Positions 52,401 to 58,471 of a stretch of 64,000 nt of DNA are shown here, in pieces. This stretch comes from Mytilus californianus (taxonomy: Eukaryota; Mollusca; Bivalvia; Mytilida; Mytilidae), in NCBI RefSeq assembly GCF_021869535.1, contig NW_026262712.1:47226884-47290883 (forward strand). Reading direction: 5' to 3'. The translations under genes were made by a program, and so were the position numbers. The notes under the pieces were generated by a model. That model did not search any database, was not told the origin of the DNA, and worked only from the letters and a program-made list of their open reading frames with translations. Position 1 is the stretch's first letter, and each line of letters opens with the position of its first letter.

Positions 52401-53723
52401 GTCCCTTGCATGTCAGGTTGTTCGTGAAAAAGCACAGGAGACTAGATTTGTAGAGTTACAGGTGATTTGACTTCACCTAGAACTGCTCCAAATTCTTATA
52501 TTCAATGATCTAGATTTGCCGGTGCAGCGACATCACGGTTCCTCCTTCCACGCCGTCTCTCTGGCAGTTGAGTTTCAACTGTGAGCACGCGTGTGCCCCC
52601 ATTTCCATTTCTCCGTCGACCAATTCTAGGCATTGGTATAAACAAAACAGATTAACGAAATAAGTACTTATTACTCAATTATTATTCTGTCTTTTAATCT
52701 AAGTTATTTAATACACAGTATTCGTATAAATTAACTACAGTAACTATCTAAGCAAATCAGTTATATTTGAAATCAAATAAGCTAGTCTGTCGAAACTAAC
52801 GCTTGAGCACCTTTAAATTGTGTCTTATCTTAAAATAATATATTGGTAATGCGACATATGTGACTTATGTGAATATGATATTAAATAAGTGAGTCTGTTA
52901 AAACACACATACCTGTAATTATGCATTAGAAAGACTAAGTGTTCCTTAACATTCTGCATCATCAACAAAATGAAACATTTAATTAAACATATTTAGGCAA
53001 TTCGTGTGTAAAACTGTAGAAATTATTCGTTTAAAATTTTGCATTACCTTGCGGCTGCAATTTAAATTTGGTGAACAAATGAATTTAATCTAACTGTATA
53101 TCAAAAATAAAAAATAAAATAATATTCAATCGGAATTTAATCTAAAATACCATGTATTTCTATAAACTAAATTCATATTATAGTTATCTATATTTAATCT
53201 TTCTCTAAATTCCACACCGTCTTCTCAGTTTGTTTTTTTTTAAGTATTTTAAGTGACTATCATACATTGTAATGCACGGAGCTTTACTACTCGACTCTCA
53301 TATGCTCAAATTAGCATTACAATAGCAGTAAAGGACGACTCAATTTGACAAGTCTATCAGTACATGTATTTGTTAATTAAAAAAAGAGTCTAATTTTTAT
53401 TTAATTAAATTCTGATATTACATTCTTAAAGAATTATATACATGTCAGAAATATCTATTAAGAAGCTTATCATTTAGATTATCAAATATAATCATCTGAT
53501 ATATATAACAAAATGAACGCACATATTATCAAACATAGCGAGTGTGTATAGTTTTAATGGAAAAGATAAAAATATACATTTTGAGTATGTCTGTATGTTT
53601 CATGAATCAAAGAGCATTTATCTAGATGAAAAATTGTTTTGTTTGCTTTGGTTTTGTATTTTTACAGGTGAATCTTATCATGCTTATAGTATCTTCTCAT
53701 CAAAGAACCAACATCTCATATGA
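16407..53723 (+). CDS. Ig-like, three-pass membrane protein (eight coding exons, 260 aa)
   Basis: I reconstructed this gene by matching splice sites. Exons are 16407-16461, 18788-19123, 20109-20216, 22376-22465, 30486-30557, 39603-39626, 42834-42875 and 53668-53723. Every intron is phase 1 with AG/GT borders and the joined frame stays open for 260 residues to a TGA. Predicted order: signal peptide (1-19), Ig-like domain (about 25-130), membrane segments at about 137-159, 170-188 and 199-217, and a 43-residue polar tail containing YSIF, a YxxPhi-type sorting motif. Canonical Ig cysteines could be C44 and C111, with further cysteines at 25, 30, 66, 75 and 95; N87 and N91 are N-glycosylation sequons. 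It would sit in the plasma membrane, Ig side out. I do not recognise an orthologue, so ligand and function are unknown. Its 37-kb span is mostly repeat-filled introns. Confidence 0.72.
16806..16851 (-). ncRNA. Degenerate hammerhead-like motif
   Basis: Read on the minus strand: GTGTGTTC, CTGATGA, an 11-base helix II region that does not pair well, GAAG, GGCGCTTC, then GGACGCAC. The outer strands pair over eight positions, like helix I. GAAG instead of GAAA and the weak helix II suggest a decayed copy of the motif at 21392-21435. Confidence 0.35.
18174..18670. mobile_element. TATGGCGTGTC-ended TIR element with internal minisatellite
   Basis: 497-bp element with inverted termini TATGGCGTGTCAACCGTTGC and the complement of TATGGCGTGTCAAACGTTGC, flanked by a perfect 6-bp target duplication GTAAAC (18168-18173 and 18671-18676). 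The interior (about 18200-18640) is a minisatellite of units around 20-25 bp based on TTTTATGAACA and ATTATTTG, rich in short palindromes such as TTCATAAAAT. No ORF. Superfamily unknown; it shares a TAYGG start and 6-bp duplication with 23808-28831. Confidence 0.85.
18788..19123 (+). CDS. Exon 2: Ig-like domain
   Basis: Acceptor TTTCTTTCAG ends at 18787; donor G/GTATGATG at 19123/19124. The 336-bp phase 1-1 exon encodes an entire extracellular module of about 111 residues with eight cysteines, the pattern LKCRV ... GKWKCLHG resembling the B- and F-strand cysteines of an Ig fold, and two overlapping sequons in QNVTTNETT. A complete domain on a single phase 1-1 exon is typical of shuffled Ig modules. 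The frame remains open past the donor for 48 more codons to a TAG at 19267, so transcripts not spliced here would encode a soluble form. Confidence 0.75.
19280..19640. repeat. Dispersed repeat, family C
   Basis: Contains AGCAAGAACGACTGAAATCG, ACACCACTTAAGTGTTAGGG and TCGCGATCACGAATCAGGCA, which align with a diverged copy at 61150-61260 (GAAGAACGATTGAAATTGAC and GGTTGACCGATACGATAAG). Extent is approximate. Confidence 0.55.
20109..20216 (+). CDS. Exon 3: first membrane segment
   Basis: Acceptor TTTGTTACAG ends at 20108; donor GAAG/GTATAG. 108 bp, phase 1-1. It encodes DRKCRAMLWSVIGYFGAISL followed by more hydrophobic residues and PIKPNCVE: basic and cysteine residues on either side of a membrane helix of about 20 residues. 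Confidence 0.72.
21227..21379. repeat. Foldback element (153 bp)
   Basis: Inverted arms beginning AAGGAATGACTGTAATATTT, with the second arm ending in its complement, and an inner pair GGTGCACAC/GTGTGCACC. Apex CCGC-TAC-GCGG (about 21299-21309). It directly abuts the hammerhead-like motif at 21392-21435. Confidence 0.75.
21392..21435 (-). ncRNA. Hammerhead-like ribozyme motif, second family
   Basis: On the minus strand: AGCGTTC (helix I), CTGATGA, AGG-TAAAT-CCA (short helix II with an A/A mismatch at its base), GAAA, AGCGCTTC (helix III of A-U, A-U, G-C with a two-base CG loop) and GGACGCT returning helix I over seven pairs. Cleavage would follow TTC. The layout matches the motif at 5656-5699, including the minimal helix III, but helix II is weaker, so activity is uncertain. 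Confidence 0.5.
21470..21595 (+). repeat. Fragment of repeat family A
   Basis: Contains TTATTTGTTTTTCGTATATT, ATTGCTTGAATTGTTTCACA and GGGGCCTTTTATGACCGACT, diverged from the family consensus. The 3' half is missing. Confidence 0.65.
22376..22465 (+). CDS. Exon 4: second membrane segment
   Basis: Acceptor TTATTTTGTAG ends at 22375; donor AAAA/GTATGT. 90 bp, phase 1-1. Encodes VCKGVAFLVLTVLILIMFWI and then a polar stretch ending NSCK, a clear transmembrane helix. Confidence 0.72.
23975..24237 (-). repeat. Family A copy inserted in the left array
   Basis: Minus-strand copy from the T-rich end (here an A-rich start) through GGCAAGAGACTAAATGACAC, GTCAGCTATAAAAGGCCCC and CAAACGAGAAAACTAACGG to CAGGCTCCTGA, where it stops abruptly and the palindrome array resumes (TCGCTATGTCATAATTACGA). 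Confidence 0.8.
24270..24486 (+). repeat. Inner inverted repeat, left copy, with pearl-like 3' terminus
   Basis: Contains CAGTGAGGGCAAAGTTTGT, CAATCAAGCTTAATTAAAG and GACCCATTTGAACAGG, ending in the hairpin AGGCTCC-TT-GGAGCCT (24466-24481) followed by CTAGTT. The inverted, diverged counterpart is 26523-26760. Hairpins of this form close many bivalve pearl-like elements. Confidence 0.6.
24775..25105 (+). repeat. Dispersed repeat, family A
   Basis: Starts at GGGGGAGGGTTAGGATCC and runs through CCTGTCCCAAGTCAGGAGCC, TTCTCGTTTGAACTGTTTTA and CTATAGTTGTTAATTTCTG to the T-rich end, with a small deletion replacing the AGTTGTCTCATT segment. Confidence 0.85.
25722..26300 (-). repeat. Dispersed repeat, family D
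   Basis: Minus-strand copy. Landmarks: AAAGGCAACAGTAGTATACC, GGTGTTCAAAGGTCATAAAT, AACAAATCCGGGTTACAAAC, GTTACGCGCTTACGTAACTC. The plus-strand copy at 38640-39150 carries the same landmarks in reverse. Two 76-82-codon ORFs inside are incidental. Confidence 0.8.
26340..26760 (-). repeat. Inner inverted repeat, right copy, pearl-like fragment
   Basis: Inverted relative to 24270-24486: hairpin AGGCTCC-AA-GGAGCCT (26527-26542), then ATGGGTCCCATT, TTAATTAAGCTTGATTAAAT and ACAAACTTTGCCCTCACTG. Upstream of the hairpin is a GACGACGACGGACGAC stretch like the microsatellite part of pearl elements, complementary in type to 25315-25345. Confidence 0.55.
27193..28720 (+). mobile_element. Pearl/Helentron-like element with nine central repeats
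   Basis: Begins TGTCGAGCCTGCGACTTTTG with a hairpin (GCGACTTTTGTCGC), then a GGC run (27244-27266). About nine tandem units of 145-158 bp follow, each marked by TTGACCTCATTTTCATGG or a variant, ending near AAGGCGAGACATTTCAGCG. It splits the palindrome array so that GTCGTTATT on the left and ACGACATAGC on the right would rejoin a normal repeat, consistent with insertion at TT. Two ORFs (27162-27407, 27731-28012) lie in the repeats and are not genes. Confidence 0.7.
27540..28420 (+). repeat. Higher-order repeat, two copies of a three-unit block
   Basis: Units at about 27540, 27685 and 27833 are repeated in the same order at 27980, 28125 and 28273, an offset of 440 bp. Matching unit pairs (for example the blocks with GTACCTTGCAAGGTCCTCAT, 27494 and 27931) are far more alike than adjacent units, showing a recent block duplication. 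Confidence 0.8.
30486..30557 (+). CDS. Exon 5: third membrane segment
   Basis: Acceptor TTTTTAATTTTAG ends at 30485; donor GAAG/GTAATC. 72 bp, phase 1-1. Encodes QYVYFAFASLCGLLIGILFL and NKE. Intron 4 before it (8 kb) holds the 5-kb TACGGAAGCC element. Confidence 0.72.
31003..31760 (+). mobile_element. Pearl-like element remnants
   Basis: Two successive 5'-end-like segments, TCGCCTCGACGAAGCCG (31002) and TCGCCTTGACGGAGTC (31251), each followed by a GGCGGCG stretch. Then about three imperfect 150-bp units (ATGATATTTGGGATAC, CAATGATATTTGGTATGC, GAGATTATTTGG variants). No clear 3' end. Confidence 0.5.
31905..32040 (+). repeat. tRNA-derived SINE fragment
   Basis: A-box-like TGGTAGCATGATCGCC and B-box-like GGTTTGATCATC separated by 20-25 bases with AATGCGGGAGG, resembling a tRNA head with a stem around the anticodon. 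No intact tRNA fold or discriminator end, so it is read as a SINE head rather than a tRNA gene. Confidence 0.45.
32100..34450. other. Intronic DNA, nothing recognised
   Basis: Part of intron 5 of the Ig/3-TM gene. AT-rich; ORFs of 60-odd codons have no recognisable domain. I see no clear repeat. Confidence 0.4.
34490..34690. repeat. Dispersed palindromic motif cluster (AACATGTTTA)
   Basis: ACATGTTTA or a one-base variant occurs at least six times in about 200 bp, often paired with CCTAAACATGT so that neighbouring copies are complementary. Spacing is irregular, unlike a classic tandem repeat. Confidence 0.6.
34700..36480. other. Intronic DNA, nothing recognised
   Basis: AT-rich stretch within intron 5 of the Ig/3-TM gene. 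I found no exon-like segment or repeat landmark. Confidence 0.4.
36490..36590 (+). repeat. Fragment of repeat family A
   Basis: TTTTCGTTCATTGTTTTGTA and TTGTTTTATATTTGTCATTT match the central part of family A; a short ACTGGTTTT duplication replaces its CGTTTGAATTG part. Confidence 0.5.
37310..37660 (-). repeat. Dispersed repeat, family A (diverged)
   Basis: Minus-strand copy: TGTAGGTCACCGTACGGCC, AGCTATAAATGGCCCTGAC, CAATTCAAACGAAAAAACC, then CGACAACCACTGAATTATAG and the GGTGTAACAGCATAAC end. The 81-codon ORF inside is incidental. Confidence 0.8.
38285..38605 (+). repeat. Direct duplication of about 130 bp
   Basis: The segment from CATCCAACATTCATGTATTT to CAATACCATCATTGTCAT occurs at about 38289-38412 and again at 38481-38602 with few changes (192 bp apart), creating the 120-codon ORF at 38301-38663. 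That ORF has no recognised domain and is probably a by-product. Confidence 0.85.
38640..39150 (+). repeat. Dispersed repeat, family D
   Basis: Plus-strand counterpart of 25722-26300: GTTACGTAAGCGCGTCACTG, AAGCGGGAGGTTTGGCTAGC, CCTGTACCAAGTCAGGAATA, AACCCGGATTTGTTTTCTC, CCGGTATACTACTGTTGCC. Confidence 0.8.
39603..39626 (+). CDS. Exon 6: 24-bp microexon
   Basis: Acceptor ATTCTTTTTGCAG ends at 39602; donor GACG/GTAAGTC. 24 bp, phase 1-1, encoding DVKERKCD in the predicted cytoplasmic tail. Very short, but both sites are strong and the phase matches its neighbours. Confidence 0.6.
39840..40065 (+). repeat. Dispersed repeat, family B
   Basis: Landmarks AAGTCGAAAACAAGCTGAAA, GCCATGGCAAAAAACG, AACACGAACCCCACTAAAAC, CTCAGGTGCTCCAGAAGGG and CTGCTCCACATGTGGCACCC. 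I recognise this as a sequence type seen repeatedly in mussel genomic DNA; no coding function. Confidence 0.6.
41075..41232 (+). repeat. Repeat family A, 3' half
   Basis: From ATTTGTCATTTCGGGACC through TGTGGTATGGGTTTTGCTC and GGTGACCTATAGTTGTTAC to CATACCACATTTTC. Faces a minus-strand copy at 41268-41500. Confidence 0.8.
41268..41500 (-). repeat. Repeat family A, diverged minus-strand copy
   Basis: TGCTAATGAGACAACTATCC, TTTAAACGAGAGAACGG and a poly-A run (41436-41453) replacing the T-rich part. Together with 41075-41232 it forms a tail-to-tail pair. Confidence 0.65.
41646..41708 (+). CDS. Possible cassette exon of the Ig/3-TM gene
   Basis: Between exons 6 and 7. Acceptor TTTTTTATTATAG ends at 41645, a 63-bp phase 1-1 frame (DKTREIESLCFINHLILIHMS) and a weak donor TCAG/GTGGTC. 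It would insert 21 residues into the tail. The weak donor and lack of comparison make this tentative. Confidence 0.22.
42834..42875 (+). CDS. Exon 7: cytoplasmic tail
   Basis: Acceptor AAATTTCTTTGTAG ends at 42833; donor AACG/GTGAAT, somewhat weaker. 42 bp, phase 1-1, encoding ETVETDLLTARPDN. Confidence 0.58.
43053..43456. mobile_element. TTAA-flanked TIR element (piggyBac-like MITE)
   Basis: 404-bp segment from TTAAGGATGTACTTAGG to ACTACATCCTTAA. The terminal inverted repeat is short (AAGGATGTA/TACATCCTT, with further partial pairing GGTGA/TGACT inside) and both ends carry TTAA. TTAA target duplications are characteristic of piggyBac and some Kolobok elements. No ORF, so non-autonomous. Confidence 0.65.
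43859..44120 (+). repeat. tRNA-derived SINE
   Basis: Starts with a tRNA Leu/Ser-like head (GGCCGAGTGGTCTAAG A box; GTTTGAATCCC B box at about 43925), followed by a body containing GAAGGTCGGTGGTTATCTCC and AGTGCTGAAAGTGGCGTTAAA, and ends in an (AATCA)n-like tail. Structure matches molluscan tRNA-derived SINEs of the V-SINE/RUDI kind, though the family name is inference. The tRNA head is not an intact tRNA. The ORF on the other strand is incidental. Confidence 0.8.
45130..46895. repeat. Tandem array of about ten 180-bp units
   Basis: GGGCAGGGCCCACTGAAATG recurs near 45211, 45390, 45570, 45749, 45928, 46105, 46283, 46463, 46645 and 46829, a spacing of 177-184 bp. Other constant parts are TTCTTTACCGGACATGGCTC, TTAGAACCTTTTGGGAATTG and GTGTCCACCATACACTCTTT. 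Because the unit is close to 180 bp (60 codons), several ORFs run through consecutive units on both strands; they are by-products. The array lies in intron 7 of the Ig/3-TM gene. Confidence 0.95.
48101..48227. repeat. Foldback element (127 bp)
   Basis: Arms TGACTGGTTATGAGGGTAAT and AGCAAGTTTGTTGTCCC pair with GGGACAACAAACTTGCT and ACCCTCTTACCCAGTCA. The inner stem ACTATTGC/GCAATAGT encloses a GC-rich apex, CTCGGCTTCGCCTCGAG. Confidence 0.8.
48558..48704. repeat. Foldback element (147 bp)
   Basis: Arms ACAATTATTGACTTT and GTTGATACAATGATTTATCA pair with their complements at 48661-48704. Apex TTCACC...GGTGAA around CCTCGGTCGTTGGCCTTGG. Confidence 0.8.
49602..50006 (-). pseudogene. Tyrosine recombinase C-terminus fused to SGNH-hydrolase-like domain
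   Basis: A 134-codon minus ORF. Residues 6-24 (DEEIIILGRWQSVSFKRYI) match the end of the recombinase catalytic domain, with Y23 in the position of the nucleophilic tyrosine. Then WIFGSS (35-40) and LLFNCAGNDIG (100-110) resemble blocks I and III of SGNH esterases (Ser in GSS, Asn in GxND); the C-terminal His block is lost. Fusion of this domain after the recombinase is seen in molluscan DIRS-like proteins, as I recall. The ORF starts only after a frameshift from the upstream HSFR block. Confidence 0.72.
50020..50818 (-). pseudogene. Tyrosine recombinase, N-terminal and catalytic parts (frameshifted)
   Basis: Minus strand. 50818-50615 encodes a core-binding segment (LLDTLNSKNTWGTYNNGLTS, THLVNYVVYLSNL). 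50615-50220 continues in another frame with DSRKPITIDILM and SLAFFAFLRSEEI, where R86 of that ORF corresponds to the catalytic box I arginine. Near 50044-50024 a third frame reads HSFRNGA, the HxxR box II. Together with the tyrosine in the downstream ORF the catalytic signature R...HxxR...Y is recognisable but spread over at least three frames. Confidence 0.75.
51018..51221 (-). pseudogene. DIRS-like reverse transcriptase, N-terminal scrap
   Basis: The minus ORF begins IEKGRLAGPFLTIPISKSR, a strongly recognisable opening of the DIRS-type RT domain. The rest departs from the family within about 20 residues, so the catalytic motifs are absent. Its 5' side is cut by the pearl-like element. Confidence 0.65.
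51222..52085 (+). mobile_element. Pearl-like element inserted in the DIRS remnant
   Basis: Starts at a GTCCGTCGTCGTCGTC stretch, followed by about 1.5 copies of a unit of about 520 bp. The marks TCTGAAACTACTGATCC / CTTGAAACTGCTGAATCA and GGCTAAAA.(T)(A)GAACATAGGGGTAAA occur near 51280/51780 and 51390/51890. It ends in GAGCGATTCAGGCTCCTGAG and CGCCTCTTGTTT, an imperfect terminal hairpin. It separates the gag-like and RT parts of the minus-strand DIRS remnant. Confidence 0.6.
52220..52633 (-). pseudogene. DIRS-like element, N-terminal (gag-like) region
   Basis: From an ATG at 52633 (minus) the first frame reads MPRIGRRRNGNGGTRV ... LPERRRGRRNRDVAAP, an arginine-rich start, and stops near 52502. 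The second ORF (52435-52220) ends GVYISQNLKKNKLDREFIDL followed by a stop and LLL, resembling the 'S(Q)xLKxKIxxGEFIDLxLLL' segment upstream of the recombinase in molluscan elements. Recognition is from memory. Confidence 0.5.
52640..53660. other. Intronic DNA, nothing recognised
   Basis: Last kilobase of intron 7 of the Ig/3-TM gene, very AT-rich. No exon-like segment or repeat landmark found. Confidence 0.4.
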
Positions 53724-53760
53724 TAATTTTGTTTCTAATAAATTATTTACATACGAACAT
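53668..53760 (+). CDS. Exon 8: terminal exon and putative polyadenylation signal
   Basis: Acceptor GTATTTTTACAG ends at 53667. It encodes GESYHAYSIFSSKNQHLI and stops at TGA 53721-53723. AATAAA follows at 53737-53742, close to the stop, so the 3' untranslated region may be very short unless a later signal is used. Intron 7 before it is 10.8 kb and contains the 180-bp satellite, the SINE and the DIRS remnant. Confidence 0.58.
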
Positions 53761-55960
53761 TGTAAATATAACTGATCAATCACTGAAAAGTATAGAAAAA
53801 GCATTCCAACTCTTGTTAAAAATATCTACTCTTTTATTTTCAACAGCAATTAATTTTTCAATGCTGTATACAGACTTTATTTTACTTTGCACTGCCTGCA
53901 ATGTTAAAGCATTTTTCCCAAATATTTGCAGTTGAGAACATATTACTTAACACGATTGCCAAAAATATTCGAATATATTGAATAGTTTACATTACGGTTC
54001 TTCATATGTTCCCCTTAATGAACACGATAATTATAGTCTTAACAACCAATGGATTATGACAATAACATGAATAATGAATTTACGTTTATTTCTTGTAGCC
54101 TTCTTGGAAATGGCTGAGGTATAAATGATTGATTGATTGAAGGTAAGTTTAAGCTCACGTAACAGCAAATATCATTTGGAAAAATCAAGTACTTCCCATG
54201 TGATACATAAATTAAAAACACCCACTACTCATTTGAATATTGTTTTTCTTTGTAACGGTTTAAAGGGTGCAGTAGCGAGTGTTGGGCGCCGTAAAACTAT
54301 CATTAGAGAAAACAAGAACTCATTTAGTAATACTTTCATCATAGCATCCAATATTGTAGCGGTAAACACAGTTTGTGCGCATAAATCTACCCCTTGCCTT
54401 TCTAGACCTCATCTTTTGTAGTAAAACATACATTAAGAAATGAGTTATACTAAGTAGTTAAATTTCAAAAACCATGACCATGGCTTAACAAGGAAAAATA
54501 AAAAAAGGTCAATGAATTGGAAAGCAGGGTTAAAATGAGCTTGCAACAAATGTTGGTTGAAAAATATAGTCCTTATAGATTGCCAGTAGAACCATGAAAA
54601 GTAGTGAAAATCGGCGGTATCTCTGAGAAGCCAGACCGTCGGCAGAAAGCAATATTTTAACCGAATTTAATTTAGTTACTTTGTCATGTATGAAGTCTAT
54701 GAGTTTGGAGATATTTTCCGAGTTTATTTCTATAGCTTGGGTTTGTTAACACACAGCAATAGAGACTAGGATGCGAAATACCGTCTTATTTCGAAAAATC
54801 ATTTCATTTGCCGATTAGATGGTAAAAGCGACTGTACAGATTTTGGAATACATTGAAAAGTATATAGTATCGTTTACCTAGTAATAAAATTATGTTAATG
54901 CAAGGCTACACTCATTATAGGCAGCTTAATCGTGATATATTCTTCAAATAGTCGTGAAATGTACATACTATAGATTGTGAGGAGAACATCTCAATCCAAA
55001 AAGAAAAAAAAAAACAACTGTTTGTGGCAAGTTTAAAATCGTTATATGTGTCGGATATTCTAGTGCAAAATTTCCGTTTTTCTTATATTGACCGTTATTA
55101 TTTGCTTTATTTTAAAAGCTGAAGTTCTTTTGAATAATTGAATTCAGCATGTGCAGAAATTTCGACTTATTTTGCATTATATTTGAATTTTGAGTCAAAT
55201 ATATATTTGCGAATGTGATATTAAGGTATTTTACGATGTTATAATAATGAACATTTTTAACATGTTAATTTGGTTTTTTTCTCTGATTTACATTCTTGAT
55301 ATGTACGCTACTTTACTTAAATACTTGTTCCATTTTATTTTTAACAGAATACATCTACGTTGGTTGCTTTTTTTAAATACCAAAAAAATAAAGCATTGTA
55401 TGACCGAAATGAACGACAGGAAGTAATGCAAACTGAAATGCAAGACCAAAAGAAGGACCAGGATATTATAGATACAGTAGTATTAACAAGCTAATGGAAA
55501 CGAGCGTAAAGCTGATGTCTTATGATAAAATAAATATATATTATTGAAAATGACTGACCAAACATTTGAGACTGAATTGTTATTATTATGTATAAATCTA
55601 ATATATAATACCTTGATAAGAGGAAGAGAGCAGAATGTGTATGAAGTACATCAATCTTAATTGAGATCTAAAAATCAGACTTTAACATTATTTGAAAATT
55701 AAAAAAAAATAATATGCTAAACTATTATATAACTTTTATAAATCGATAAAATCAACCAAGAAATAATTCTTATTTACCCACAATCAATTTAATATGTGTA
55801 TTGCAATATTATGGTCTTTTTAATGATTTAATGTGGAGATTAAATGTCATCTGGATTTGCTTTAAATCCACATGGAATTTTTCTGCTACTAACGTCACAT
55901 AATATATTTTGCTATGCGTATGTCCCTGATAAGTATTCAATCGTGACAATACGATGCCCT
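53761..55960. other. No gene or repeat recognised downstream of the Ig/3-TM gene
   Basis: AT-rich sequence with ORFs of 70-95 codons lacking recognisable domains. Part may be 3' untranslated region if the AATAAA at 53737 is not used. Confidence 0.35.
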
Positions 55961-55965
55961 CTTTT

Positions 55966-56470
55966 AAGCTCACCTGGCCCATAGGGCCAAGTGAGCTTTT
56001 CTTATCAGTTAACACCCGTCGTCCGTTAACTTTTACAGACATCTTCTCCTTTGAAACTTCTGGACTAAATTTAACCTAATTGGCAACATTCATCATTAAG
56101 GGATCTAGTTTAAAAAATGTGTCCAATGACCCCGTCTGCCAACCAAGATGGCTGACATGGCTAAAAGTAGAACACATGGGGCAAAATGCTAGTTTTATCT
56201 ATTACTTGAAAACTGCTTTTACGTCACAACTGTCAGACGACTTGTTATCTGAGTTCGCCTTAAATGTCGAATTTTATCATTTGGTTTTCATTTATGCCTA
56301 TTATCTTGAAAATTAATTATGGATATAGACAAATTTTAAAAAAACACGATCTACAAATGAGTCACATCGCCGAAATTATCAGACAACTACTGGCCTTTAA
56401 TGACGATTTTCACCATTTTGTTGCGTTTTTATGATGGTCGGAGGTTAAGCAAAAATGCAAGGTTAAACAA
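55966..56470 (+). mobile_element. Pearl-like element, 5' part
   Basis: Begins with a hairpin AAGCTCAC-CTGGCCC-ATA-GGGCCAA-GTGAGCTT (55966-55998), then CCGTCGTCCGTTAAC. The first unit contains TTCTCCTTTGAAACTTCTGG and ATGGCTAAAAGTAGAACACA, which resemble the unit of the element at 51222-52085. No 3' hairpin was found, so the end is approximate. Confidence 0.55.
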
Positions 56471-57114
56471 TGCATTCCTCTTATGATTGCTTCAGTGAAT
56501 ACCGTGCTTCTGATTTCACATGTCAAACTTGCTTTCATCTGCTATATGTGATTTGCTTTTTGTTTGCTCTATACGTCTAAAAATTCTTTCGAAGTGATAA
56601 TTTGTGATATTCAAAGATATATATCATTGATGGTTTGTGGTGTTTTTTGTTTTTTTTTAATTTATTAGCGACACTTTTTTTTTGTTAAATGTAAATATAG
56701 TACAAATGTATATACTAGCACTGTGGTTTAATAAATCTTTTATATTGTTTTATTTTAAAATGTCTACCCACATTTTATTACTTTTATTTTTGTTTTATTG
56801 AATTCGCTTTTATTTTAACTTGAACAGTAGATGTGTTTTCGTTAGAAGAGTTTAATTTAGGAAAATCGTTTGAGATTGATAAGGTTTTATTAAAATCCAA
56901 AGAGTCGAAAAAAAGTTGTCAAACCTTGATTGTTGTGAGTTATACAGTTGGATTGGAATATTAAGCCACGATTGCATACAAAATTACAGTTTTAGATTGA
57001 ACGATATGATATTACAACCATAGCATAAGCTAACATAGAAACAATCATTGTATTTCCTCGCCATCCCTTTTCTTCAAAAGAAAGTACACCAAAAATCGAT
57101 TTAGATTGGATTCA

Positions 57115-57200
57115 AACGTACCTATCACGTGCGGTGTTCAAACTCACAACCTCAGCGTGGACAGGCTAGGGATATTGTATTTAAACCATTTAAACCAATT
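57115..57200 (-). repeat. SINE head fragment
   Basis: On the minus strand CCTGTCCACGCTGAGGTTGTG and GAGTTTGAACACCGCACG match the second half of the tRNA-like head of the SINE at 43859 (CCTGTCAACACTGAGGTTGAG and GAGTTTGAATCCCGCAC). No body or tail is preserved. Confidence 0.6.
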
Positions 57201-57934
57201 AAATTATATTCTACTATGAAAATATTTGGTTTTCAAAAAGATATATTTATAAGATAAGCTTTCTTAATACCTTATAAGTTATAGGCAATGCAATAGTATT
57301 ATAGTGGTTACCAGTGAAATTACTTAAAACAAATTCAAAGTAGTATGCACTATGAACGTTGCGAAATGATATTCAAGCAAATAAATCAATCGAGGTGTTG
57401 TAATAAACTTGAAAAAAATTAATGATAATGTTGATGATGGCGATCTTTTTTTAAACGTTCAAAGGAACTAGACACCTTTAATCATAACTTGCAGTACTGT
57501 GATTATATCTGGAAAAAATGCGTGACTGTTATGTTAATTTTAGTTAAACTGTGAAATTAGGTTTTTCAAGCATGTAATTTCAGAATCGATCTTTTGACAT
57601 TTTTTTAAATGGTTATGCCATTCCAATATATATGGGCCACGTTTATCTATATTTTGATAAATTGAAATACTTTTATGTTGAAGTGACATTGAAAAATTGT
57701 TTTCAAAAGATGCAAAATGCAATGTACCACTAGACATCTTTGCCTGTCTGATAAACTTATTTTGTCCTCGAAACTTGCTTAGAAGTAGACCTTTCGTTTT
57801 GTCATCAAGCATACATGCACAAAGCAGTTTCTATTTTTTTCCATTTTCTAATAGTCTACTAGCAACAGTTTAGATCTAATGCTAGTAAATGTAATAAACA
57901 CATAATAACTTTTATGTCTCCGAAGTGGTTCTTG

Positions 57935-58044
57935 ATTTACCTCCGGATGGAACTCCTAAACATAAAGATATCAAACAAAGGAAATTTAAGGTTGAAAAAG
58001 CTGGTTTATACATATATGATGAGGATCTTACTCAAATGTTGTAA
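57935..58044 (+). pseudogene. Unrecognised coding-like fragment
   Basis: An open stretch without ATG reads VVLDLPPDGTPKHKDIK, then RKFKVEKAGLYIYDED and a stop at 58042. The amino-acid composition is more protein-like than surrounding chance ORFs, but I recognise no family and no clear splice acceptor. It may be a last exon or a retroelement scrap. Confidence 0.2.
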
Positions 58045-58471
58045 AGCAATGACATTGTTTAAATCGGAGCTCTTTCAAAAAAATTGCTGATGAGTGAAAT
58101 GTACCTTGAAACAAATTCAGATTACAAAATCAGTCTTTTATTGAATATCTAGCAAATTAATTACAATCCTATTAATTTGTGTTATGTTTATTTCATTTTT
58201 TTAAACAAATGTATGAACGCAGTATTCAAGATTTTCCTAATCTTCCCTCCTGACCAGAATGTTGAATTTATATTTTGCTGAACGATGTTGAGCAATTTTA
58301 TCTATTCATTTATAAGGAGTGTTTTTGTAAATGAAATTAAAAGTTTTGACTTTTTTTTTGCTACTGCTTAAAAATTACATTTTCAGATATTTCACATGGA
58401 TATACTTGTAAAACGGCAGGTTTCTATACGTTTCGATAGATGAAACATACTTGAAACAATTTAATATATAT

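Larger units (their letters stand above)
49602..52633 (-). mobile_element. DIRS-like (tyrosine recombinase) retrotransposon remnant
   Basis: Read on the minus strand, four pieces occur in DIRS-like order: a gag-like N-terminal region (52633-52220), the start of the reverse transcriptase (51221-51018), a tyrosine recombinase (50818-49930) and an SGNH-hydrolase-like domain (49960-49602). Frameshifts, stops, loss of nearly all of the RT and a pearl-like insertion (51222-52085) show it is dead. It lies antisense in intron 7 of the Ig/3-TM gene. The family call is from recognised motifs, not from alignment. Confidence 0.7.

Noticed and set aside
58086..58110. CTGATGAGTGAAA as a further hammerhead core
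   Set aside because: There is no room for helix II between CTGATGA and GAAA, and flanks do not pair.
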